Origin: Allobosea sp.
Lineage (GTDB): Bacteria > Pseudomonadota > Alphaproteobacteria > Rhizobiales > Beijerinckiaceae
Reading direction: 5' to 3'
Length of the DNA stretch: 48,837 bases
Assembly: GCA_024231975.1 (NCBI GenBank)
Contig: JAAEQB010000027.1
Coordinates: 1 to 48,837, forward strand
Each line of letters opens with the position of its first letter. The stretch's first letter is position 1. This document shows, in pieces, positions 41,965 to 48,837 of the stretch. The notes under the pieces are model-generated. The model had not been told where the DNA came from. It saw nothing but the letters and a program-made list of their open reading frames with translations, and searched no databases. The position numbers and the translations under genes are program-made.

Positions 41965-42311
41965 GGTCGCCTCCATCCCCAAAGGCTAGGGCCGAAGGTC
42001 AATTAGTCAATTAAATTAATAGACTATATATTCGGGCCACGAGGAAAATCTGTTCTCCGTGCCCAGGCGACCCTGCGTCTTGCTCTGAGTCGAGCCGCTC
42101 TTCGCCGTATATGCCCACCTTGTTGATGGCGCAGGCGAAAAACCTCTTCTCCGCTAGCGCGCCTTGCGAGAGTTTCTTCTCATCGGTATCGTTTCTTAAA
42201 AAGAACATTCCATTTGACATAAGGAACGATATTTTGAATAGTCCATTGATATTGTGAGTTATTTTGCTGGCTCGACGTCCGTTCGCGAGCGCTCACATCG
42301 AGGGGATCATC
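41965..42311. promoter_or_regulatory. Divergent promoter region carrying both operator types
   Basis: Site G at 42004-42026 (TAGTCAA-N9-TAGACTA) serves the minus-strand LLM operon; TTGACC (42002-41997, minus) sits 1 bp beyond it. A GTTCTT-type site at 42191-42206 (GTTTCTTAAAAAGAAC) is followed by 7 bp, TTGACA (42214-42219), 17 bp and AATAGT (42237-42242), a good promoter for aapJ. The two motifs thus mark different promoters inside one intergenic region. No gene is seen. Confidence 0.7.
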
Positions 42312-43346
42312 ATGCTCGTGACATCCAACAGGCTCGGACGTGGGCTGGGCTATTCCGTCGTGCTGGCCGGGTTGCTGGCGGGCACCGCCGCCTGGGCCGG
42401 ACCAACGCTCGACGCGATCAAGCAGCGCGGCTCGATCAAGGTCGGCGTCGGCACTTCGCCGGGCTTCTTTGCGCCGGACAGCAACGGCAAATGGCAGGGC
42501 TTCTTCGTCGATTTCGGCCGGGCGCTGGCGGTGACGGTGTTCGGCGATGCCGAGAAGGTCAGCTTCACCTCGTCCTCGCCGCAGCAGCGGCTGCCGGCGC
42601 TGCAGGCGGGCGAATTCGACATTCTGCTTTCGGGCGTCACCCAGACGGCGACGCGCTCCTTCAAGCTCGGCTTCCATTTCGGCCCGATCGTCTTCTATGA
42701 CGGCCAGGGCCTGCTGGTGAAGAAGGCGCTCGGCGTCAGCAAGGCAGCCGAACTCGACGGCGCCACGATCGGCATCCAGGGCGGCACGACCGGCGAACTC
42801 AACATCGCCGACTTCTTCCGCAAGACGAAGAAGAGCTTCAAGCCGGTGGTGATCGAGGAGACCAAGGAGTTCGTCAACGCGCTCGAATCCGGCCGCGTCG
42901 ACGCGCTGACCCAGGACGCTTCGGATCTCGCCTTGCGCCGCATCCAGCTCGGCAAGCCGGACGATTACGTACTCCTGCCGGAGCGGCTGTCGAAGGAGCC
43001 TTTGGCCCCGGCCATCCGCTCGGGCGACGATCGCTGGCTCGAGATCGTCAACTGGACCGTCTACGCCACGATCCAGGCCGAGGAATACGGCATCACGCAG
43101 GCCAATATCGATGAGTTCCTGAAGAGCGAGGATCCCGGGGTGAAGCGCTTCCTCGGTGTCGACAAGTCGCTCGGCGAGGCGCTCGAGCTCGATCCGAAGT
43201 TCGCCTACAACATCGTCAAGGCGGTCGGGAACTACGGCGAGATCTTCGAGCGCAATATCGGCAAGAAGAGCAAGGTCGGCTTCGAGCGCGGCTACAACCA
43301 GCCGTGGTCGCAGGGCGGGCTGCTCTATTCGCCGCCGTTCCGTTGA
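42312..43346 (+). CDS. aapJ: Family-3 (polar amino acid type) ABC substrate-binding protein, AapJ-like
   Basis: A 344-aa periplasmic binding protein. A Sec signal (LGYSVVLAGLLAGTAAWA) covers about residues 1-30. LDAIKQRGSIKVGVGTSPGFFAPDSNGKWQGFFVDFGRALAV is the classic family-3 opening. Length and the C-terminal NYGEIFERNIGKKSKVGFERGYNQPW match AapJ/BztA. ATG 42312 has GAGGGG 6-7 nt upstream and starts the signal. It heads an operon with two permeases. Its promoter carries a GTTCTT-type site, shared with other importers here, which suggests a sulfur-related ligand such as a sulfur amino acid. That is inference. Confidence 0.88.
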   Translation: MLVTSNRLGRGLGYSVVLAGLLAGTAAWAGPTLDAIKQRGSIKVGVGTSPGFFAPDSNGKWQGFFVDFGRALAVTVFGDAEKVSFTSSSPQQRLPALQAGEFDILLSGVTQTATRSFKLGFHFGPIVFYDGQGLLVKKALGVSKAAELDGATIGIQGGTTGELNIADFFRKTKKSFKPVVIEETKEFVNALESGRVDALTQDASDLALRRIQLGKPDDYVLLPERLSKEPLAPAIRSGDDRWLEIVNWTVYATIQAEEYGITQANIDEFLKSEDPGVKRFLGVDKSLGEALELDPKFAYNIVKAVGNYGEIFERNIGKKSKVGFERGYNQPWSQGGLLYSPPFR

Positions 43347-43362
43347 GCGTCGCTGCCCAGGG

Positions 43363-44568
43363 ATGAATTCTCCCGCATCCTTGCAGGCGGCCGTGCCGGG
43401 CCCGAAAGGGCCCGGCTTCGTGCGTGCGCTGACCGAATGGTGGGGTGAAAAGCCACTGACACAGCTGGCGATCTTCGCGATCGTCGGTCTCGGCTTCGCC
43501 CTGCTCGGCAGCAATCTCGTGCACAACATGGCGCGGGTCGGCCTGACGCCGGGCTTCGGTTTCCTCGGTCACGCCGCCAACTTTGAAATCGGCGAAGGGC
43601 TGATCGCCTATTCGGCCGGCGACAACTATCTGCGCGCCATCACGGTTGGCCTGCTCAACACCGTGCGCGTTTCGCTGGCCGGCTGCATCCTCGCCACCAT
43701 TCTCGGCGTCGCGCTCGGCATTGCCCGGCTCTCGTCGAATCCGCTCCTGTCGCGCCTGGTGCAGGCCTATGTCGAGATCGTCCGCAACACGCCGCTGCTG
43801 CTGCAGATCTTCTTCTGGAACGCGCTGTTCCATGCCATGCCGGGACCGCGACAGGCCTTGTCGCCGCTGCCGGGGGTGCTGCTCAGCAATCGCGGCTTCT
43901 TCTTTCCCTTCATCGCCGATGACGGCACAACCCTGGCGATCCTGACGAGCAGCTTTCTGCTCGCCGTCCTGGTCGGCGCGGCGCTGAAATGGCGGGCGCG
44001 CCGAACGGGCATATCGAACCTCAAGCGGAGCGCGGCACTCGTCTTCGCTGCGGCGATCGTGCCGGTGGCGATCGCGGCGTTCGTCGGTGCTGTGCCCGCC
44101 ATCGATCTGCCGAGGCTGGCCGGTTTCAACATCCGCGGCGGCATCTCGCTCTCGCCGGAGTTCATGGCCCTGCTGATCGCGCTCGTCGTCAACACGTCGG
44201 CCAGCATCGCCGAGACCGTACGCGCCGGCATCCTCTCCGTTTCGGGAGGGCAGTGGGAGGCGGGCCGGGCGCTCGGCCTGTCCTATGGCCGGATCATGCG
44301 GCTGATCGTGCTGCCGCAGGCCCTGCGCGTCATCATTCCCGTGATGACGTCGAGCTATCTCAGCCTGACCAAGAATTCGAGCCTGGCGGTCGCCATCGGC
44401 TTCCCCGATCTGGTCAACATCCTCAACACCACCGCCAACACCACAGGCCAGGCGCTCGAAGCCATTCTGGTGATGATGCTGGCCTATCTGGCGCTGAGCC
44501 TCGCCGTCTCCATCGCGATGAACGCCTATAACCGGCGCTGGGCGCTGCGGGAGCGGTCCGCGGCATGA
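43363..44568 (+). CDS. aapQ: AapQ-like ABC permease
   Basis: A 401-aa permease with the extended Aap/Bzt form: an N-terminal helix (LAIFAIVGLGFALLGSNLVHN), YLRAITVGLLNTVRVSLAGCILATILG, the periplasmic insert with RGFFFPF, and the C-terminal EAA region WEAGRALGLSYGRIMRLIVLPQALRVIIPV. The open frame extends upstream within aapJ, but ATG 43363 begins 16 bp after the aapJ stop and the sequence is protein-like only from there. It overlaps aapM by 4 nt. Confidence 0.88.
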   Translation: MNSPASLQAAVPGPKGPGFVRALTEWWGEKPLTQLAIFAIVGLGFALLGSNLVHNMARVGLTPGFGFLGHAANFEIGEGLIAYSAGDNYLRAITVGLLNTVRVSLAGCILATILGVALGIARLSSNPLLSRLVQAYVEIVRNTPLLLQIFFWNALFHAMPGPRQALSPLPGVLLSNRGFFFPFIADDGTTLAILTSSFLLAVLVGAALKWRARRTGISNLKRSAALVFAAAIVPVAIAAFVGAVPAIDLPRLAGFNIRGGISLSPEFMALLIALVVNTSASIAETVRAGILSVSGGQWEAGRALGLSYGRIMRLIVLPQALRVIIPVMTSSYLSLTKNSSLAVAIGFPDLVNILNTTANTTGQALEAILVMMLAYLALSLAVSIAMNAYNRRWALRERSAA

Positions 44569-45692
44569 GCGCCATGGCAGAGGAAGCTGCACTCGCCCCG
44601 CGAAGCGAGCGCTGGCGCAAGCTGCGCGATGGCCTCGTCGGCTCGCGTACCAATATCGCGATCACATTCGTGGTTGCTCTCCTCGTCCTGTGGCTCGCGC
44701 CGTCCTTCCTGCGCTGGGCTCTCGTCGATGCGATCTGGCAGGGCGATGCCGCCGCCTGCACAGCAGCGGGGACAGGAGCGTGCTGGGCCTTCATTGCCGA
44801 GAAGCTGCGCTTCATCACCTTCGGCTTCTATCCGCCGCATCTGCACTGGCGGGCCGGACTGGCGCTGCTCCTCATGCTGGCGCTGCTCGCCGTCACCGCC
44901 TGGCCGGGATACTGGGGACGCCGACTGCTCCTTCTTTGGGGCGCAGCGCTGGTCGGTGTGCCGCTGCTCCTGCTCGGCTGGCCCGCCGACGAGTTCGTGC
45001 CGACGGAGCGCTGGGGCGGGCTGCCGGTCACCTTTCTCTTGGCGATCGGCGCGTTCGCGGGCGCCTTTCCCCTGGCGATCCTGCTGGCGCTCGGTCGCCG
45101 CTCGAAAATGGGCGGCTTGCGCCTGCTCTGCGTGGTCTTCATCGAGGTGCTGCGCGGCGTCCCCTTCATCGCGGTGCTCTATGCCGCGACGCTGCTGTTC
45201 CCGCTGATGCTTCCGGCCGGCTCGGCGATCGACAAGTTCCTGCGGGCCGAGGTGGCGCTGGCGCTGTTCGTCGCGGCCTATCTCGCCGAGGTCGTCCGCG
45301 GCGGGTTGCAGGCGGTTCCCGTGGGCCAGTATGAGGCGGCCAAGGCGCTGGGACTGTCCTATTGGCGCACGATGCGCCTCGTCGTGCTGCCGCAGGCTCT
45401 GCGCGCGGTGATCCCGCCGCTCGTCAACCTCGCGATCGGCATCTTCCAGGACACGACGCTGGTGATCATCATCGGCATGTTCGATTTCCTGAACACGGCG
45501 CGCGTCTCGGCGACGGACCCGAACTGGCTCGGCTTCTACCGAGAGGCCTATGTCTTCGCCGCCATGGTCTATTTCATCGTGTGCTTCTGCGCCTCGCGTT
45601 ACAGCTTGTGGCTGGAAACGAGCTTGACAGTCGGGCGACGACAGGGGGGCATCGGCGACCTGGCAATAACCCCAAGTCCCAATAGAATCTAA
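44565..45692 (+). CDS. aapM: AapM-like ABC permease with a probably replaced C-terminus
   Basis: A 375-aa permease and partner of AapQ. VVFIEVLRGVPFIAVLYAATLLFPLML and the EAA loop YEAAKALGLSYWRTMRLVVLPQALRAVIPPLVNLAIGIFQDTTLV are intact. The normal family end is close to YSLWLET; the last 20 or so residues (GGIGDLAITPSPNRI) look foreign, and base composition drops here. The expected next gene, the ATPase aapP, is absent. The operon seems cut at about 45.64-45.70 kb by a rearrangement. The permease itself is likely full length in its membrane part. Confidence 0.85.
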   Translation: MSAMAEEAALAPRSERWRKLRDGLVGSRTNIAITFVVALLVLWLAPSFLRWALVDAIWQGDAAACTAAGTGACWAFIAEKLRFITFGFYPPHLHWRAGLALLLMLALLAVTAWPGYWGRRLLLLWGAALVGVPLLLLGWPADEFVPTERWGGLPVTFLLAIGAFAGAFPLAILLALGRRSKMGGLRLLCVVFIEVLRGVPFIAVLYAATLLFPLMLPAGSAIDKFLRAEVALALFVAAYLAEVVRGGLQAVPVGQYEAAKALGLSYWRTMRLVVLPQALRAVIPPLVNLAIGIFQDTTLVIIIGMFDFLNTARVSATDPNWLGFYREAYVFAAMVYFIVCFCASRYSLWLETSLTVGRRQGGIGDLAITPSPNRI

Positions 45693-45959
45693 GGAGGGAA
45701 GCTTAATAGTGCTAAGGTCTTATGGGCGCTAATCCACGTCGCTCCAACCACCTAGATCTTGATGGCCGGTGCGGCGCAGCAGATATTAAGACACCTATAA
45801 CGCAGTCCTAATTTTTCCGTCTTGTTCGGATCATCTCATTTGCGCCAGAGTTTGCATCGTGCCTGATTTTAGGGATATGCGGTTTGAACCGTGGGTTAGT
45901 TCGTTTGCTATGATGACCTGTATTGGTACCGATGTGGGATTGCAGCCCTGGGTCCTTGG
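45693..45959. other. AT-richer junction region
   Basis: Between aapM and the 115-aa gene. Lower GC than the preceding island and no recognisable gene, promoter or IS end. It probably contains the breakpoint between the sulfur island and the accessory segment. Short minus-strand frames here do not look like proteins. Confidence 0.4.
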
Positions 45960-46307
45960 CTAGATGGCTCTCGGCGACGCTGCGCGCTTCTGGGTGATCC
46001 GCTCGTATTCGTCGAGGAGGGGATGTCTGCGTCCTTCGAGCTTCGCCAGCGCGGCCTCCCGGAAGGTATGGCGGTCTAGGACCGCGTAGCCCTTCAGGAA
46101 GAATTGGGTGCCGCCGTCGCGCAGCGCCTTGAACAAGGCCGGATCGGTTGCGGCGAGCGCTGGTGGCGGTCCGGTCCAAGCGATCTCCATAGCTCCGTGG
46201 ACGGCGACGGCGTCCATGGCCTTCAGGGCCTTGGCTATGGCAAGGGTGTCTCGCTTGAGGGCGATGAGCAGCCGGGTGCCGGCAACGTGGATCGCGCGGG
46301 CGCTCAT
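45960..46307 (-). CDS. Small hypothetical protein paired with a nucleotidyltransferase-like gene
   Basis: A 115-aa basic protein, not recognised. It is mostly helical by composition (KRDTLAIAKALKAMDAVAVHG) and has a Lys/Arg-rich C-terminal end (YERITQKRAASPRAI). ATG 46307 overlaps the upstream gene's stop (ATGA), so the two are translationally coupled. With the upstream nucleotidyltransferase-like protein it has the layout of a two-gene toxin-antitoxin or similar module. No direct homology supports this. Confidence 0.6.
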   Translation of the reverse strand: MSARAIHVAGTRLLIALKRDTLAIAKALKAMDAVAVHGAMEIAWTGPPPALAATDPALFKALRDGGTQFFLKGYAVLDRHTFREAALAKLEGRRHPLLDEYERITQKRAASPRAI

Positions 46308-46957
46308 TCTCCCATTCCTCCTCTGCCGCCTCGGTTTTGTGGGTTTATCCTCTTGCTGGACTCATGGCCTTCAGGGACGGAAGGGTAGCCGAGGAACACC
46401 ATGTTTTCTCTGGCCATCTCCCGCTTTTCAGCGGGAAAATGAGATATCGCTTTGGCGATGTCGCGGGCGCTGACACCCTTTGCGTTCATGAGGAACGAGA
46501 CGTCTTCGACGTCTTGGGGATCGCCTCTGACGAGCTTCGCGGCTGCGACGATTTCCGCTGGCGGTGCGACGATGGTGATGTGGTCGCCGGACCAAACGTG
46601 CTCGTTTGGCTTTCCGGTCGACCAGACGGCCTCATCTTGGTCGTATCGCGGCAGGCGTATGACGCCATCGTCGACGATCTGCAGGTAGATCCTGTCGGGC
46701 TCGAGTTCCGTAGGATTGTAGTCGAGTCCCGCGGCATTGGCCATTTGGCGGATGGCGCGTTCGTTGATTCTACTGGCGGGCCGCCAGACGTCGATGTCCT
46801 GCGTCTGTCGCGTATTTGACCCATAGGATAGGATCGCAGCTGCTCCGAAGACGCAGAGGATTTGGTGCTCCCTTTTGATGGGGTCGCGTCCGGCCGCGTC
46901 GTCCATGGCGACGAAGATCTCGATCAGGCGCTTTCCGTCGATCGCGTCGATGGTCAT
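46304..46957 (-). CDS. DUF6036-like nucleotidyltransferase-fold protein
   Basis: A 217-aa protein. FGAAAILSYGSNTRQTQDIDVW (about residues 38-59) fits the small-nucleotidyltransferase pattern seen in DUF6036/AbiEii-type proteins: a Gly-Ala block followed by an Asp-x-Asp pair. ITIVAPPAEIVAAAKLVRGDPQDVEDVSFLM fits the helical part that follows in such families. The C-terminus is Arg/Gly-rich (NPQNRGGRGGMGE). ATG 46957 has AAGGA 9 nt upstream. Proteins of this type occur as halves of toxin-antitoxin systems. The assignment rests on one motif and gene layout. Confidence 0.6.
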   Translation of the reverse strand: MTIDAIDGKRLIEIFVAMDDAAGRDPIKREHQILCVFGAAAILSYGSNTRQTQDIDVWRPASRINERAIRQMANAAGLDYNPTELEPDRIYLQIVDDGVIRLPRYDQDEAVWSTGKPNEHVWSGDHITIVAPPAEIVAAAKLVRGDPQDVEDVSFLMNAKGVSARDIAKAISHFPAEKREMARENMVFLGYPSVPEGHESSKRINPQNRGGRGGMGE

Positions 46958-47043
46958 GAATTCGAGGTCCTTGAGCTTGTCGCTTTATAGCGATCTGGCG
47001 CGTGCGAGTCTTGCGTTCAGGCCGAAGGTGGTTTTGCAGTGGT

Positions 47044-47649
47044 CTATCGCTCGAACCCGCCGCGGGACTTGTTCGCGGCGGTTCTTCGATGCCGCGCCTC
47101 GCGGTCGTTGTACTCGTCGACGAAGTCGTTCACGTCCTTGAGGAACTCGTCGAAGGTCGGGCCTCGGCGGGGCGCCGGCCTCCAGGCCTCGCTGTCGCGG
47201 TCCACGGCCCAGGCCTCCGGCAGGCCGTGTCGCTTGAGCGTCGCGGCCAGGTCGGCGGGATCGGTGATGAACCGGGTCAGGCCGTGGGTTATGAGACGGT
47301 CGTCCATCCGCTTGGCGAGAGACAAGTCGCCAGCCGCCGGCAGCTCGAACCACCCGTCGAGGCTCTCCATGTACGTCGCGATCGCGTCGTCGACGAAGCA
47401 GGTGCCGAGTTCTTCCGCCTCGGCGTCGTCGAGCGGGAAGGCGTCCCGCCGCGCCATCCGCGCTGACGATTTCAGCAGGATCGACGGCTCCACGATGAAC
47501 GTCGCGATGCGCGTCTCGATGTGGAAGTCCGGCGCGCAGTCGGTCGGATGCGGCAGGTCCTCGTGATCGTCCAGGCGCCAGGCGCTGTAGAGGCCGATGA
47601 GGTTCCGCGGGTTTGTCGACTCTGGGTTCACAGGGCTCTCCGGGGTCAT
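47044..47649 (-). CDS. Hypothetical protein
   Basis: A 201-aa acidic protein that I do not recognise. It has balanced protein-like composition (LIGLYSAWRLDDHEDLPHP, FHIETRIATFIVEPSILL) and a charged C-terminus (TFDEFLKDVNDFVDEYNDRE). ATG 47649 is chosen because the longer frame to 47739 would run into the ISL3 transposase. The neighbouring nucleotidyltransferase-like gene starts 86 bp downstream, so they could be co-transcribed. It may be passenger or host DNA beside the IS. Confidence 0.5.
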   Translation of the reverse strand: MTPESPVNPESTNPRNLIGLYSAWRLDDHEDLPHPTDCAPDFHIETRIATFIVEPSILLKSSARMARRDAFPLDDAEAEELGTCFVDDAIATYMESLDGWFELPAAGDLSLAKRMDDRLITHGLTRFITDPADLAATLKRHGLPEAWAVDRDSEAWRPAPRRGPTFDEFLKDVNDFVDEYNDREARHRRTAANKSRGGFER

Positions 47650-47683
47650 TCCCCAATCTTCGATCCCTGTCTGCCCTTCGAGC

Positions 47684-48697
47684 TCACCCCATGTCGGCTG
47701 TGGCCTCGACCTCTGAAAGCCACGTTCGCAGCTCTGCATCGAACTCGGCGATCGTGCGCCGGCGGTATGTCACGGTATCCGGCGTGGTAACGACCTCGTA
47801 GCTCTCGTCCGCATCGTCGGCCGCATAGTCCATGAACCCCCTGCCGTCATCGGGCTTTCGCTTCTCCTTGCGGCGGATCGACGATTTGCCCTTCTTCGTC
47901 TCCTCCTTGTAGAGGAGGCGGGCGCGGAGCACCTCGAAGCTGTAGCCGCGTCCCTGCCGGTCGATCTGGCGGATCGCGGCGTTGACGCCCTCAGTGTAGC
48001 CATTCGTAGCCGGCCGATCGAAATAGGCCAGAATCTCGGAACGCCAGTTCTTGACGATGCTGAGGAGCCCTTCGAAGTACCCATCGAGGTGCGACGGTAT
48101 CTTCATGACGCACTCGGTCAGCAGGCGATCGGCTTTCGCGCGATCCCGGCCCTCGTAGAGTTCCGAGAGCCGTTCCTTCGTCTCGTAGGCGTCGCGAAGG
48201 TCGGGAAATCCCTTCAGCCAGGGGCGGACCCGATCCCATTCCTCGTCGGTCAGAGATTTCTCCCGCGTAAGCAGGAGGAATCGCTCATCCTTAAGACGGA
48301 TTTTCTGGTCGTGCCTAAGGCTGCGGCCGATCTTCTTGCGGATCTCGTCCAAGCCCTTCTGGGCGAAGCGGACGACGTGGAACTTGTCGACGACGACCGG
48401 ACGTCCCGGAAAGTGGATGCGAGCGAGGTCATGATAAGGCCGCCACATGTCGGCGACGACGACCTCCGTCCTTTCCTTGTCGGGCAGGGTCGCGAAGTAT
48501 GGGTCGAGATCACTTTTTGCGCGCGACGGGAGGAGGTCGAACACCTTGTTGTCGTCGAGGTCCGTCAGGACGCAGAGGACATTGTTCAGGTGGATCTCAT
48601 CGATTCCGAGGGTTTTGGGTGTTGCGCGTCGATCCAGTCGCTGCATGTTCCCGACGAAGTCCTTGAAGACGGCCCGGATCGTGCTCTCGTCGAGACC
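47684..48697 (-). pseudogene. ISL3-family transposase, N-terminally truncated
   Basis: The visible part encodes the DDE domain of an ISL3-type transposase: TLGIDEIHLNNVLCVLTDLDD, VVADMWRPYHDLARIHFPG, VVVDKFHVVRFAQKGLDEIRKK and the C-terminal YTEGVNAAIRQIDRQGRGYSFEVLRARLLY. Reading frame extends past ATG 48646 back to about 48697 (GLDESTIRAVFKDFVGN), where the homology to the family stops. The usual zinc-finger and HTH N-terminus, roughly 90-100 residues, is missing. A second IS begins at about 48698, so it probably interrupted this gene. The terminal repeats of the ISL3 element were not identified. Confidence 0.8.
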
Positions 48698-48837
48698 TGA
48701 AACGGCCCCCGAATTCCCCGGACAGGTCTCACCCTTAAAATAAGGGTTGGGAGTAATGTCGTGTCTATGACTGGTTCTTATCCGAAGGTTGAGGTCCTGA
48801 CCGGGCCTGAGCGGCGTCGCCGGTGGTCGGTTGCGGA
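48698..48837 (+). mobile_element. Left end of a second insertion sequence (IS66/IS3-like)
   Basis: From TGAAACGGCCCCCG (48698 on) the ISL3 frame ends and a leader of about 70 bp precedes a transposase-like start. The TG-start, GC-rich end is like many IS termini. The right end lies outside the window. Confidence 0.5.
48767..48837 (+). CDS. Transposase OrfA N-terminus (HTH, IS66/IS3-like), partial
   Basis: ATG 48767 begins a frame reading MTGSYPKVEVLTGPERRR and continuing RWSVA to the window edge. The VEVLTGPERRRRWS opening is typical of small HTH transposase-accessory proteins (OrfA/TnpA) of IS66-type and some IS3-type elements. Only 23 codons are visible, so the family is not certain. Confidence 0.65.
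   Translation, partial: MTGSYPKVEVLTGPERRRRWSVA

Noticed and set aside
39553..42006. An 817-codon open frame on the plus strand
   Set aside because: It is the antisense of the family-5 binding protein and the NtaA-like LLM, with no recognisable domain.
1..48837. CRISPR arrays, tRNA or rRNA genes
   Set aside because: No regularly spaced direct repeats and no cloverleaf or rRNA-like sequence were noticed on reading either strand.

Overview
The window is GC-rich (roughly two-thirds G+C by eye) and looks like an alphaproteobacterial chromosome, most likely Hyphomicrobiales and perhaps Bosea-like. That placement is an inference from gene families, codon use and Aap/Liv-type transporters; no rRNA or tRNA is present to confirm it. 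About 45 kb is one dense island for scavenging organic sulfur. It holds five luciferase-like (LLM) flavin monooxygenases, three DszC/SfnB-type acyl-CoA-dehydrogenase-fold enzymes, two sulfonate-type ABC systems, a branched-chain-amino-acid-type ABC system, a peptide-type ABC system with two binding proteins, a flavin reductase, a nitroreductase, AhpD/CMD proteins, two aldo-keto reductases and an Rrf2-family regulator.

Layout. 1-1771: the start of a truncated minus-strand gene, a hairpin-rich stretch and an FAD/NAD(P)-binding protein. 2099-10221 (+): an operon of livK, fused livHM, livG, livF, an LLM of the KPN_01858 type, a CMD protein, an AhpD-like protein and an SsuD-like LLM. 18926-10255 (-): permease, ATPase, binding protein, a second paralogous permease, copC, copD, an SfnB-like enzyme and a true SsuD. 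19251-20489 (+): a second SfnB-like enzyme. 23711-20701 (-): family-5 binding protein and FAD monooxygenase. 23936-25123 (+): SfnG/RutA-like LLM. 28426-25329 (-): DppB and DppC-type permeases and an aldo-keto reductase. 29071-28490 (-): RBBP9-like hydrolase. 29750-29208 (-): flavin reductase. 30276-29827 (-): Rrf2 regulator. 34136-30413 (-): SsuA/SsuB/SsuC-like transporter and nitroreductase. 34716-36479 (+): vanadium haloperoxidase homologue. 41964-36580 (-): NtaA/DszA-like LLM, family-5 binding protein, SfnB-like enzyme and Tas-like reductase. 42312-45692 (+): aapJQM without aapP. From about 45.65 kb the character changes to a mobile or accessory end: a nucleotidyltransferase-like protein with a small partner, an unknown protein, an ISL3 transposase remnant and the start of another IS.

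Working model. Importers bring in organosulfur compounds, FMNH2-dependent monooxygenases fed by the flavin reductases cleave C-S bonds, and SfnB-like enzymes act on related sulfur compounds. The most interesting feature is regulatory. Two distinct DNA motifs partition the promoters. A 23-bp inverted repeat, TAGTCTA-N9-TAGACTA, occurs at six intergenic positions around the monooxygenase, family-5 transporter and flavin-reductase genes, with a cysteine-rich Rrf2 regulator encoded among them. A second motif, GTTCTT-N4-AAGAAC, lies 6-7 bp upstream of a TTGAC -35 element at all four remaining import or haloperoxidase promoters. Other oddities are a CopD fusion with a heme domain that has lost its axial ligands, a haloperoxidase lacking the active-site Ser and His, an alpha/beta hydrolase without its nucleophile, and an SsuD-like enzyme lacking the SsuD active-site residues.
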